From Liopterus haemorrhoidalis (Eukaryota > Arthropoda > Insecta > Coleoptera > Dytiscidae): DNA of 64,000 nucleotides. The first letter of the stretch is position 1. Each line of letters begins with the position of its first letter. A model generated the notes under the pieces. That model was not told the origin of the DNA and ran no database searches. It saw only the letters and a program-made list of their open reading frames with translations. Below, piece after piece: positions 32,258 to 43,045 of the stretch. Both the position numbers and the translations under genes were made by a program. Location: positions 205,572,743-205,636,742 of the forward strand of contig OZ020611.1 in NCBI GenBank assembly GCA_963971575.1. Direction: 5' to 3'.

Positions 32258-32525
32258 AAAATTACACTACTCTCTTTGTTCTGTTTATTACAAACAGATG
32301 TTTTGAAGGGTCAAATCTATTGTTTAATGCATATGCAGTTATGCTATGGGCTTATTATAAACCAGGCTTTAAGCCTGGTTTATAATAATTCCGTAGCATA
32401 GCGCATACATAATAGAACAATGGATTTGACCCTTCAAAACATCTGTTTGTAATAAACAGAACAAAGAAAATAGTGTAATTTTTATGCTTATGTTCCATAA
32501 CATATCTATTATAAACCAGGCTTTA
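32258..32525. mobile_element. two head-to-head MITE copies forming a palindrome
   Basis: About 110 bases on each side of 32370 are inverted copies of each other; the centre reads AAACCAGGCTT-T-AAGCCTGGTTT. The right copy ends with CTATTATAAACCAGGCTTTA (32506-32525), the inverted partner of its start (TAAGCCTGGTTTATAATA), which defines a ~155-bp MITE. The left copy lacks that outer end. It contains GGGTCAAAT and a conserved ACATCTGTTTGTAATAAACA stretch. No protein. Confidence 0.8.
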
Positions 32526-32842
32526 GACTCGCAAGTAGCAACACTACATATTGTTCCAGTCATTTTAACACTAACAACTTAACACTAATAATATATAACT
32601 AAAAACATTAAAACACACTAAAAAGAAATTAAAACCAGTAGAAAATCAAAAAATTAAACGATTTTTTTATATTTATAGACAAAATTCAAAATTACATAAA
32701 TCGTACAAAGTTAAACATAGCAAGCTTTGAAAATAATATTGTTACAGATAAAAAAAAAACAAAACTAATAAAACCTGCAAATTTTCTTGCCTGTTAGTAA
32801 GAGTTTGATATTAAAGGTGATAACATCAAATCGTTTGTAATT

Positions 32843-33101
32843 ATGGCTTACGTACGTTATTCAAATGAAGAAATTACAGATATGGTTCTGAAATTCGGGG
32901 AATGTCAAATAAATTCTGTTAGGGCCCAGCAACTCTACCAAGAAAGGTACCTAAAGGTTAAGGTTAGAAGACTTAAAACATAGGATAAGAACAGCCATTA
33001 GGGAAATTCAAGAGTATACCGTTCTAAATGTAATGGAAGAGATTTTATTACGAATGAGAAAATGTGTGGATAATAACGGCGGTCATATTGAACATTTGTA
33101 A
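32843..33101 (+). pseudogene. Tc3-like transposase, N-terminus fused to C-terminus by deletion
   Basis: From ATG: MAYVRYSNEEITDMVLKFGE and CQINSVRAQQLYQERYLK, matching the DUF4817-type helix-turn-helix start of insect Tc-like transposases. Then, after a frameshift, IRTAIREIQEYTVLNVME and MRKCVDNNGGHIEHL before the stop, matching the very C-terminus of the same proteins. The whole DDE catalytic domain is missing. This is a non-autonomous deletion derivative. Its probable right end is CAAACACCCTGTA at about 33843. Confidence 0.75.
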
Positions 33102-33423
33102 ATTTTCATTAATTTATTACTAACTTTCGTCATATTTTGTTTTATTGTTTTTCCTAGTTACATAATATTATATTTTTTTATAATTTAGTTTCTGCGATTT
33201 TTATGTTATTTATTATTTTGTCAATAAATGGTCGCTATTTTGAAATAATTAAAATTAAAGTAAGATATTTTGATATCCTTGTAAAGCTGATTTAATGTAC
33301 TTTCAAGAAAAAATAAATAAAGTACCAATTCCTTATGCTAGATAAAAAGTTGAAACAATTTCTGCTGAAACCGGAAGTGATGCAGAATTCTTATTATAGT
33401 CCTTAAGTGGGCCTTTGTATCTA

Positions 33424-33749
33424 TAGTGCGTTCGAAGGTGAGTTTGCAGTATAGCTCTTATGGAAAGTGGGAGCGGTGTTGTCAAATGTTGTAAAAGTGT
33501 CAAATGTGTCAATTATAATTATATGAAAAACTCGTATGATTTACAAAAATCAACTCTTATAAAACTCAAAATAACACTCAACAAAAACAAATGGCCATTT
33601 GTAGAATACTGCGTCTTTACAGATCAGCGCGTTTTAGAGCTGGCAACGTCGACAAGCAAGAAAAGGATAGTGTCATTGTGTAAACCCATTAGAGATTATG
33701 AAAAAGAACTACTCCATACTGTACTGCAAACTCACCTTTGAACGCACTA
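33424..33749. mobile_element. MITE with TA target duplication
   Basis: The ends are inverted copies of TAGTGCGTTC(G/A)AAGGTGAGTT, continuing TGCAGTA, about 28 bases with one difference, flanked by TA on both sides. The 93-codon open frame inside shows no domain. It sits in the 3' region of the Tc-like relic and separates AGATAAAAAGTTGAAAC from its inverted partner GTTTAACTTTTTATCT. Confidence 0.8.
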
Positions 33750-34107
33750 TAGTTTAACTTTTTATCTGAAGAATATTTTTTTTTTATCTCTTAAAATAAA
33801 TGAGTTATTCGAGGTGCGGCGTTTCAAACAAACACCCTGTATTCAGAAAAATTATAAATATTTTATGGAACATAGTTTTACAGAAATAAAAATAATCGTG
33901 GAAATATCCGTTCCAAAAAGTTATTTGCTTAATAAACGAGAACGTGTTAATGCTGGAGGTATTCAAGAGAGAAATGGCAGTGCGATATTAACGCTGTCTA
34001 GTGCAAACGTGTACTTTAAGTTTTGTACACAAATCTTAGTTTTTAATTACAGTTGCATATTGTATTTACATACTTTGGAAAGTGACGCTGGGTAACATTC
34101 AGAGCCG

Positions 34108-34335
34108 TAATTATTATTTTGGGGGCTTGAAACAGTAGTAAATAACGTCCCTCCCCATATTATTAATTATTTTTATAAATTATATAATAGGAAATAAAGA
34201 AGAATGAGAGAAATAATATAACATTTATATTGTGCATGTACATAGGTAGATTAAAACAGATCTTACTTATTATTTTAGTCTATAGCAGGGGTCGGTAACA
34301 CGGCATGCGGGCGTCGTGGCGCCTTCGGTGCTCTA
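34108..34335. mobile_element. two hAT-type termini
   Basis: CAGAGCCGTAATTATTATTT (near 34108) and CAGGGGTCGGTAACACGG (34286) both resemble hAT left ends. Neither has a partner or duplication, and the second is cut after ~50 bases by the next MITE. Confidence 0.4.
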
Positions 34336-34736
34336 TACTCTATTTCTAAAAGACTGATAGTAATAAATCATTTTGTCAGGCAGTTACCAGTGGCGTGCAC
34401 ATTTTAAAAACGTTTAAATTGGTTTTCTGTATTTCTATATTACTATTTATCATTTTATTAAACGCACGCCTGTGACCATATTTATCATACCATTAAACAC
34501 AGCCCTGTGACCATATTTTTCCTCAAAATTTTAGGGTCAAATTTTTATGGTCTATTGTGTTTAACCCTAGTTCGTATTCCCATATAATATGTACGGCACA
34601 CTCGGTTGTTTTTAACAATATTTCGTTTCGAACTATTCATATTTTGTCGCTTTTGTTTTACCGCTTCTGTGTGATAATACAATAACTTTTTACAAATAAT
34701 AAATTTTATTACTATCAGTCTTTCGGAGATAGAGTA
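34336..34736. mobile_element. MITE with TA target duplication
   Basis: The left end TACTCTATTTCTAAAAGACT, continuing GATAGTAATAAA, is inverted at the right end (TTTATTACTATCAGTC...AGAGTA), about 32 bases, with TA on both sides. Inside, a unit around CACAGCCCTGTGACCATATT is repeated twice (about 34458-34535). Non-coding. Confidence 0.75.
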
Positions 34737-34779
34737 TAGTACATTTTAGTGACACTCAGAAAACTATTGTTTTCATAAA

Positions 34780-35160
34780 AATAGAATTTAAAAAAAGCTT
34801 TAAGAAATAAAATATACCCAAAAAATATTTACAAAAGTCTATAATTTAACTATCAAATTTCTATTTTTGAAAAAAAATTTAAAGAATGTATTCCTTGTAA
34901 CCAGTGGCGGATTTAGGTCAGTTAAGGCTCCGGGCGCAGTAAGAATATTGGGCCCCTCAATTAGAAAAAAGTGTCAAGTTAGGTTTTTGTGGGACCCTTT
35001 AGAGGACGAGGCCCAGGGCGCGCGCCCGCCGTTAAATCCACCTCTGCTAGTAACCCAGAAGGGTTAATTTAAAAATCTATAAAAATTCTAAGTAATGCAC
35101 ACTGACGTAAACTGGAATAGTACAATAGGAAATTTTGATCTGATTAAGGCTAGTAATGTA
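34780..35160 (+). repeat. Repeat C, copy 2 (interrupted by a MITE)
   Basis: AAATTCTAAGTAATGCACAC near 35085 and the following ~60 bases match 21650-21720. The hAT MITE at 34902-35046 lies inside. The left limit is approximate. Confidence 0.5.
34902..35046. mobile_element. 145-bp hAT MITE
   Basis: The left end is CAGTGGCGGATTTAGG; the right end, inverted, is CAGAGGTGGATTTAACGG. The flanks are CTTGTAAC (34894-34901) and CTAGTAAC (35047-35054), an 8-bp duplication with one mismatch. The GGGCCCC/GCGCGCGCC-rich middle is common in this class. Confidence 0.88.
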
Positions 35161-35765
35161 GTTATAACATTTCTGTATTTGTGGTTCAACTTGCTGAAAC
35201 CATGTAACGTTTTTTTTTTTGCGTTATAATATTGCAATAATTCTTAACATAAATAAAAAGTATGATTTTTTTGGAAAATATGGCCCCTTAAAATGTAGGT
35301 CTTAAAGGGGCCAGTTCAGAGCAAAAAGTCCAGCTCTGGTTACATCTTAACCTTGACTTCACTGGAAAAGTTTTAAGTTGAACTTTTATGAATGTCAGTA
35401 GTTACAAAATATAAATTGCTACATTTATGTTTAAGTTTTATTTTTCTTTTGAGAGTTAATCAGATGTAAAATGCAGTTAAAGAACTGAAAGAAGAGCAAA
35501 CAGTTGTTACAAGGAAAATTTACAAGTTATATTTAACAATCTTGCCAAGAATAAATAACTGTGATACCTACTGATCTTTAGCAAATTAAAAACGATGCTA
35601 TTGAAAAAGAACAATTCAGTAACTGTTAAATTGATATAATTAATTTGCATTGTGCATTGTGAATCATCACACATTTCAGGATTTCGAAATTATTTAGTAA
35701 GTGATAGTAGTCAAGGCTTATAGATTCTAAAGGTTGTCTCATATGGACATGACCTACGCAACGTC

Positions 35766-36174
35766 CCCAGCAAACATTGAACTAACGGCCGAATGCCGGC
35801 AAACTGCTTTTACGCTGGTACATTGCTGGCACCAAAAGTAAGTGCAACGCCAGTATTAATAATGTACTTCACATTTGTATTTCGCACTCCGCCTATACGA
35901 AGTACTTTACCAGCATTTTATAAGCATTCCTTATTTGTATTAATCCAAGATTATTTCTAGCGGGCCAGTGCTTATGTTTATAACTTTTTTTGAATGTAAT
36001 AATTTGAAAAGTCTGATCGTTCTTAGTCATAAAACACTCTAATGGCGTGGCCTTCGAGGGTCGGTACAAGTGATATTCTGTGAGTACAAGTTGGGACGTG
36101 GTGGTGGACAGTTTATCAAGATTATACAGTTTTTTATTGTGATTTGTGTGTGTTTTGTTAGATTTAAGGACGTA
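35766..36174 (+). mobile_element. module D, left copy
   Basis: It starts CCCAGCAAACATTGAACTAA and ends TTTAAGGAC followed by GTA. It matches the reverse complement of 40630-41066 over its whole length, apart from a short replaced stretch near 36095-36120. An open frame on the other strand (LVLTEYHLYRPSKATPL...) is shared by both copies but has no known domain, and the high DNA similarity alone explains its conservation. It is directly followed by module E. Confidence 0.85.
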
Positions 36175-36588
36175 CCCAGCAAACATTTTTATCCGGACCA
36201 GTACTGGTAAAGCACATACTCGCCGGCATTGAAAGTAATGGGCCAGTGCTGGCATTTCGTACTGGGCCAGTACCCCGGTGTCCCGTGGCCCTTAGCTGGT
36301 CCATTGATGTATCAGTTGCTGGCCCAGCAACGGTAAAGTGCATTGAAAGTAATGGGCCAGTGCTGGCATTTCGCACTGGGCCAGTGCTGGCATTTCGCAT
36401 TGGTCCAGTGCTGGCATTTTGCACTGGGCCAGTGCCCCGGTGTCCCCGTGGCCGTTAGCTGGCCCATTGATGTATCAGTTGCTGCCCCAGCAACGGTAAA
36501 GTGCAAAATAATCGCATTAGTTGCAAGATTTATTTCTGACAGACTAGTGCTTATATTATACCCACTCTCTAGTGTTTCAAATGTAATA
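36175..36588 (+). mobile_element. module E, left copy, with 24-bp tandem repeats
   Basis: It starts CCCAGCAAACATTTTTATCC, sharing its first 13 bases with module D. It contains several copies of GGGCCAGTGCTGGCATTTCG-type 24-bp units and two larger copies of a block ending CAGCAACGGTAAAGTGCA. It matches the reverse complement of 41944-42381 throughout. Open frames on both strands with WHFALGQC or NASTGPV repeats are artefacts of the tandem units. Confidence 0.88.
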
Positions 36589-37920
36589 CGGCTTAGGTCA
36601 AGAGTGCGACAAAAAAAAAAAAAAATATGTTGGGAACACTGAATTTTTGCCAACTGTAATGAGAAGTTACTAGTTACTAGAAGTTATCCCTATTACACGA
36701 TAACAATGATGAAATTATTGATTTTATTATAATTTTAGTTCCATAAAATTCCAATATAGTACTCTTATAACACATATAATATCATTCCATTTCCTACAGT
36801 AGTACTACTATATTTTTAACGATTACCTTCAAATAATAAATTTTAGTTCTACAGATTTTGCCTCTACAATGTTACCACTAGATAAAAGTTAAATGTTTTT
36901 CCACTTTTTTTTGTAATATTGTCGTAATGCACGCAAAATAGCGCGCACTACAAATTAAAATCTGTTTTTATTATACACTAATTTATAATTAAATACTTTA
37001 ATTGAACATATAAGTAAGAACATATTGATCTATGAAATACGTTTCTATTATTGTAAAGCGAATAATACTTGGAATTTGAGAGAAAACAAATATATAGATT
37101 ATTAATATAGTTTAAGAAAAACATTAAACTGAAGATCAAAAGTGTTAGAGGCCAAGAATAAATACGCCAATAATAATTCGAAATAAATATCTCGAATATT
37201 AAAGACATTTAATTAAAACGCCTTACATAATAACTGATATTTTTAAATCTGATATATCAGCAGAATATAATTTTACCTACGATAACCTGGTCTACGAGAT
37301 ATGCATGGAAATTTAGAACATTTAACTCTTTAATTGATTTATTTTTATACATTTTTGCAATGAATTTGTAATCAGTGATTCTTAAACTCTGGTCCGCGGG
37401 TAAAGGCCTTTAAGTGATTAAATTTGTTTTATATTGGAACTAGAAACTGTACAACTGCGGATTGGATGTACCTGAATGATATTAATTATAAAAAGGAAAT
37501 TAGGAAATATGTAAATCCATTATATTTAAAATAATATACATACAGCGACTTGAAAAAGAGGATAGTGAGACAACTATAGTCTCCATACAAATTATATTTA
37601 ACCAGAACTGTAAAATAATGATTATTTTTGTAATCAACTATTTGTGGAAAACCATTACTCATATAACCGCAATCAGAAATTTGATTGAAATTACCTAAAT
37701 AAACAGAATAAAAAATTCTTGATTAGAAATATTCAAAAAGTAATCAAATCTTTACAAAACTATGTTAAAATTTGGAATTTTTCATATTCTCAAAATATTT
37801 AGGTCTACGACCAACATCGCTCTTAATTCTCGCTTCCCTCGAAATAAAACATTCATATAAATAATAATCAATACACTTTATTATTCTAAAAAACATAAAC
37901 TTTTTCTTACATTAATCTTC
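36589..37920. other. AT-rich, no recognised gene
   Basis: No coding relic, tandem repeat or terminal repeat was found. Confidence 0.5.
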
Positions 37921-37924
37921 ACAA

Positions 37925-38050
37925 AATATTCATCATCATCAAGCCTTGTCCATCATCGGGTGATTTTGGACTGCCTCTAAAAAGAGCATAGGCTGTCAAT
38001 AAAATTTCTCCATCTAACTCGTCTATCTGCCATAGGCTTCAAGTCGGTGA
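37925..38050 (-). pseudogene. RTE-like LINE 3' end with (GAT)n tail
   Basis: The minus strand reads ITDLKPMADRRVRWRNFIDS, a stop-broken tail and then TTGATGATGATGAA. The arrangement, a charged W-containing C-terminus followed by GAT repeats, resembles the RTE end at 59815. Only ~40 codons remain, so the call is moderate. Confidence 0.45.
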
Positions 38051-38568
38051 TGTTGTTATAAAATATTACAATGTAAAAATATATTTAACATACAGGTTTA
38101 TTATTTGAAAACATTTATCGTACATATATGCAGGGCATATATTCAAAATAATAAACCAGTTAGATAAAAAAAATAAATAAAACACTAAAAAATCTGACGA
38201 GAAAAAAAAAATTAACTGTAGTTGTAGCCCTAATTATTTTAATAATTATCATACAATTTGTTGATTTTTAAAAATTGTTGATGTGGTCATTTGCCAAAAG
38301 TAGAAACTAAATCTTTTTCTGTACCTGTTATCCCACTATTCATTTTAACAACCAGTATGGAAGTATTTCAATATTTTAAGAACTGATATGCTCGTACCGG
38401 TTGAATATCATCACTGCATATATTTAAGTATTTATTACAATATATATAGCTTAACACAATGGTATGCAAATTTTTGTGACAGAATGTCATGACAATGTTT
38501 ATTTAATAATTTAAAATAAAAATACGCCGTTAACCTGCCAAAATTAAGGTAAGCTTAGAATTGCAATA

Positions 38569-38892
38569 AGGCGTTTACGAAAACTCTACCGGTAGATACC
38601 GGGAACATCAACTGTGTTCGAAAACAAGTTCGGTGAAGGTGTATAAGCATGTAGCTGTTTACCGACCGGTAGATTTCCTGGGAAAATTTACTATACCCCA
38701 CTCAACATAACCTTATTCTAGCTAAACTATTCTAACATAACTGGTATTCTAGCTAAAGCCTAGCCTAACCTAACCTTTTTAAGGATTATTTAAGCCTTCT
38801 GTATAGAGGCAGCACATAAGGTTATGTTCAGTGGGGTATAGTAAAGATTGGCCAATGTACCATATCCACCGGTAGAGTTTTCATAAACGCCT
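38569..38892. mobile_element. foldback MITE with CTCTACCGGT-containing ends
   Basis: The ends are inverted copies of AGGCGTTTA(C/T)GAAAACTC, continuing TACCGGT(A/G)GATA, about 30 bases with two differences. A second inverted pair lies inside (ACTATACCCCACTCAACATA against its complement with one mismatch). TAA on the left and TAG on the right could be a degraded 3-bp duplication. Non-coding; it includes CCTAACCTAACC. Confidence 0.8.
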
Positions 38893-39752
38893 AGTGATTT
38901 GGCCAAGATACACTTTAGGTATGCATATCTTTTTATATAAAAAGAATGCTGTTTGGATAGCAGGATCACCAGACCTGTATCTTTTTCACTAGTTTATTGC
39001 ACTTTCATTTATTATTTAATTATTAAAATTAATTTAGTTAACTACAACTTTCGTTATGTCTTTCCATTTGAATCCGGTCGCAGTAGCACTACAATTATTT
39101 TAAGTCGCAGCAAGAAAACCTTTTTCACTGTGCCTAGCACGTATTTTCTCGTTCTGATATTATAGTCCAGGCCTTATAGTGTTACATCGGACAGTGTTTC
39201 TTTGTTCCTCATTTTTTATCACATTTGACCATCTTATATCAAGATTCATTGTAAGCAACGGTTTTGAAAAACTTCGCAAAAATAATCTGGAATACAGAAA
39301 AATATTTAAAAAGTTTCCCTCAGTAGTCAAAACCAATATTTTTTAATAATAAATAGTTTAAATGTCATTTAAAACATTTCAATTTATTATAATATCTACT
39401 TACATTAATTATTTAAAATATGTACATATATTTATTAAAGGTTAAACAATAAATGACATATGTATCAAAATTTTACTAGTAGTTCTAAGTTTATAATAAT
39501 AAGGTCTAAATTAATATTATATATAAACAAACCATATGTATTGATGTAATTTACTTTCTAATTAATGTTCTTTATTAAATTGTTTACAAAATACTTCAAA
39601 ATGAATTAAATATTACATGAATAAGTTAAATTAATTTACGGATTTTAGAAATGTTATCCAATAAACACGGCTTTTATTTTTCACATATTATTTTATTATT
39701 TCGAAGTTGGGAACACTTTCCTTATCATCTGTCGCACATTTGGCACAGACTC
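38893..39752. other. AT-rich, no recognised gene
   Basis: The open frame at 38953-39165 has no recognisable domain. Confidence 0.5.
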
Positions 39753-39821
39753 ATGTAATATATGTGTACTTACCCAGTATTAAAATAAATTAATGGTTAG
39801 GTGCAAAATAAATACTCATTT

Positions 39822-39987
39822 GGCCATTTTCACCATCGTTGAATAAATTTATTTAACAAGTAAAGTTGACAATATCGCATCGGTTTTAAACTATTAATGA
39901 AGAAATTAACATTGCTGTCAATAGAATGATGCGATATTGTTAACTTAAGTTGTTAAATAAATTTATTCAACGATGGTAAAACTGGCC
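39822..39987. mobile_element. 166-bp MITE in the left palindrome arm
   Basis: The ends GGCC(A/G)TTTT(C/A)CCATCG, continuing TTGAATAAATTTATTTAAC, are inverted over about 36-50 bases with few differences, enclosing CAATATCGCATC and its complement. GGCC-type ends suggest PIF/Harbinger. The second copy is at 41717-41882, as expected from the palindrome. Confidence 0.75.
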
Positions 39988-40629
39988 GATTGTAAATTGA
40001 ATTAACAGTTATAATTTATTGATTTATTTATAAATATTAAATAAATATAATTTCAGGAATAACAGGAATTAGTTTATTTAATTTATTAATTTAATGAAGA
40101 ATTTTAAGAAAATGGTTTTCTGCCATTTCGGTCAAACCAATTTCATCCTAAAGATAAGGGGTGACTAATAATTTTCGCCAATATTCGTCTTGTATTATCT
40201 ACCACATCTTTTCCCCCTGACTTGAAGAGTGCCAACCTAAAGAAATCATACTTGTTAAAATAAATTCAATAAACAAATTTTATAAGAATTAATGCTATAA
40301 GCTGTTCACTTTTGTAAGAACAAACTAGATCTGGTTATTTTGGTGATTTTTATAGTGTATTACTGACTTTTAGAAACTTGGTTATATTGTAAAAAAAGTT
40401 TTACAGTTTTGGATTAAGTTTGTATTATTTTAGGTTAGTATTATATTTACAAAATATTTAAGATGTCACTATTCAAAATGAAATATGACAAATTATATTT
40501 TTTAAATGACATATTTATAATCTTGTATCAGATTTATTAATAATTGAAAATTTTATTACATGAAAAAAACTATGATTGAACTAAACTAAATATTAAACAA
40601 TTTAATATGAAGAAGTTTGTGTAAACTAC

Positions 40630-41066
40630 GTCCTTAAATCTAACAAAACACACACAAATCACAATAAAAAACTGTATAATGCTCACAATCAATAACTATT
40701 CAAATACACATCCTGATAAACTGTTCACCAACACGTCCAAACTTGTACTCACAGAATATCACTTGTACCGACCCTCGAAGGCCACGCCGTTAGGGTGTTT
40801 TATGACTAAGAACGATCAGACTTTTCAAATTATTACATTCAAAAAAAGTTATGAACATAAGCACTGGCCCGCTAGAAATAATCTTGGATTAATACAAATA
40901 AGGAATGCTTATAAAATGCTGGTAAAGTACTTCGTATAGGCGGAGTGCGAAATACAAATGTGAAGTACATTATTAATACTGGCGTTGCACTTACTTTTGG
41001 TGCCAGCAATGTACCAGCGTAAAAGCAGTTTACCGGCATTCGGCCGTTAGTTCAATGTTTGCTGGG
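40630..41066 (-). mobile_element. module D, copy at the palindrome centre
   Basis: It matches module D at 35766-36174 on the opposite strand, with an extra ~35-base variable stretch near 40680-40740. The border with the left arm is ACTAC|GTCC and with the right arm CTGGG|GTAGT. Confidence 0.88.
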
Positions 41067-41716
41067 GTAGTTTACACAAACTGTTTCATATTAAATTGTT
41101 TAATTTTTAGTTTAGTTCTAGATCATAGTTTTTTTCATGTAATAAAATTTTCAATTATTAATAAATCTGATACAAGATTATAAATATGTCATTTAAAAAA
41201 TATAATTTGTCATATTTCATTTTGAATAGTGACATGATAAATATAAATATTTTGTAAATATAATACTAACCTAAAATAATACAAACTTAATCCAAAACTG
41301 TAAAGCTTTTTTTACAATATAACCAAGTTTCTAAAAGTCAGTAATACACTATAAAAATCACCAAAATAACCAGATCTAGTTTGTTCTTACAAAAGTGAAC
41401 AGATTATAGCATTAATGCTTATAAAATTTGTTTATTGAATTTATTTTAACAAGTATGATTTCTTTAGGTTGGCACTCTTCAAGTCAGGGGGAAAAGATGT
41501 GGTAGATAATACAAGACGAATATTGGCGAAAATTATTAGTCACCCCTTATCTTTAGGATGCAATTGGTTTGACCGAAATGGCAGAAAACCATTTTCTTAA
41601 AATTCTTCATTAAATTAATAAATTAAATAAACTAATTCCTGTTATTCCTGAAATTATATTTATTTAATATTTATAAATAAATCAATAAATTATAACTGTT
41701 AATTCAATTTACAATC

Positions 41717-41882
41717 GGCCAGTTTTACCATCGTTCAATAAATTTATTTAACAACTTAAGTTAACAATATCGCATCATTCTATTGACAGCAATGTTAATT
41801 TCATCATTAATAGTTTAAAACCGATGCGATATTGTCAACTTTACTTGCTAAATAAATTTATTCAACGATGGTGAAAATGGCC
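41717..41882. mobile_element. 166-bp MITE in the right palindrome arm
   Basis: Same element as 39822-39987 in inverted orientation, same length, with a few substitutions. Confidence 0.75.
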
Positions 41883-41943
41883 AAATGAGTATTTATTTTG
41901 CACCTAACCATTAATTTATTTTAATACTGGGTAAGTACACATA

Positions 41944-42381
41944 TATTACATTTGAAACACTAGAGAGTGGGTATAATATAAGCACTAGTATGTCAGAAAT
42001 AAATCTTGCAACTAATGCGATTATTTTGCACTTTACCGTTGCTGGGCCAGCAACTGATACATCAATGGGCCAGCTAACGGCCACGGGGACACCGGGGTAC
42101 TGGCCCAGTGCAAAATGCCAGCACTGGCCCAGTGCGAAATGCCAGCACTGGACCAATGCGAAATGCCAGCACTGGGCCAGTGCGAAATGCCAGCACTGGC
42201 CCATTACTTTCAATGCACTTTACCGTTGATGGGCCAGCAACTGATACATCAATGGGCCAGCTAAGGGCCACAGGACACCGGGGTACTGGCCCAGTACGAA
42301 ATGCCAGCACTGGCCCATTACTTTCAATGCCGGCGAGTATGTGCTTTACCAGTACTGGTCCGGATAAAAATGTTTGCTGGG
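41944..42381 (-). mobile_element. module E, right copy
   Basis: Reverse complement of 36175-36588 with one additional 24-bp unit. It ends AATGTTTGCTGGG at the right border of the whole composite. Confidence 0.9.
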
Positions 42382-42860
42382 TCATGTGACCCGTGACGTC
42401 AGTGCCAGTCCTAGGAGTATATCGTAATACACATTATAAGCGTTTCACCTCACATTTATAGTAAAAAGTAAAAACGGTTTTAGGATTACCAATTACATAA
42501 AAATACATTGAAAGATTGTTCCCTTAAAAGTAACTGTAAAAGAAAAATCTAAAATTAAATCGTAAGTTGCATTTTGATTTAAATTGATTTAAATAAGAAT
42601 TATTTTTAATTTCCAGAAGCAGTTCATTTAATAATTTAATTCCATTATTGAAAATATAATTTAATGCTATTTTTTATGTATTTTTTAATATTTACAAATA
42701 TTTTTATTTTGCTAATAAAATTTAAAAGTGAATAGTTTCCTAAGGCTGTAATTAGTTAATTAAAGGATACATGGATAGGTGGGCAAATAGAAACAAGATA
42801 ACATAATGAAAATTATGTTATTTTTTATGAAAAATACCGCAACAACAAAATTTATTTAAG
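42382..42860. other. AT-rich, no recognised gene
   Basis: Nothing recognised. Confidence 0.5.
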
Positions 42861-43045
42861 TATAAGCTATTCCTAACATTTAAGCGGACCAAATGGAATT
42901 TAAATTTTATTAAGTTATCAAAAGCTAATTTTTAATGTTTGAAGTTGAGTTTTGCTAAACAAAATTATCAAAAGCTTCAATTAAACGTTAACAGTTACTA
43001 GAATTCAAAATCTAGTTCCGCTTAAAACGAAAGAAATAGGCTATA
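42861..43045. mobile_element. MITE family H, copy 1
   Basis: The ends are inverted and similar: TATAAGCTATTCCTAACATT then TAAGCGGAC, against TATAGCCTATTTCTTTCGTT then TTAAGCGGAAC. A relative in the other orientation lies at 48625-48787, sharing ACTAGAATT...ATCTAGTTCC and ATCAAAAGC. Confidence 0.6.

Larger units (their letters stand above)
39753..41951. repeat. large palindrome, two ~880-bp arms around module D
   Basis: 39753-40629 and 41067-41951 are inverted copies that differ only at scattered bases and small indels. The inner ends read ...GTTTGTGTAAACTAC and GTAGTTTACACAAAC..., so without the 437-bp centre the two arms would meet in a perfect palindrome. The centre is an inverted copy of module D. 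Each arm holds a 166-bp MITE. The right arm runs straight into module E. Confidence 0.92.

Noticed and set aside
33460..33741. 93-codon gene inside the MITE
   Set aside because: It nearly spans the whole MITE including an end, and no domain is recognisable.
35893..36255. Conserved minus-strand open frame shared with 40679-40939
   Set aside because: The conservation equals that of the surrounding module D DNA. There is no recognisable domain, and the N-termini differ between copies.
36164..36653. Open frames on both strands with NASTGPV or WHFALGQC repeats (also at 41911-42389)
   Set aside because: They overlap on opposite strands and come from the 24-bp tandem units of module E.
38953..39165. 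Small membrane protein
   Set aside because: The hydrophobic composition follows from AT-rich codons; no start context or partner was found.
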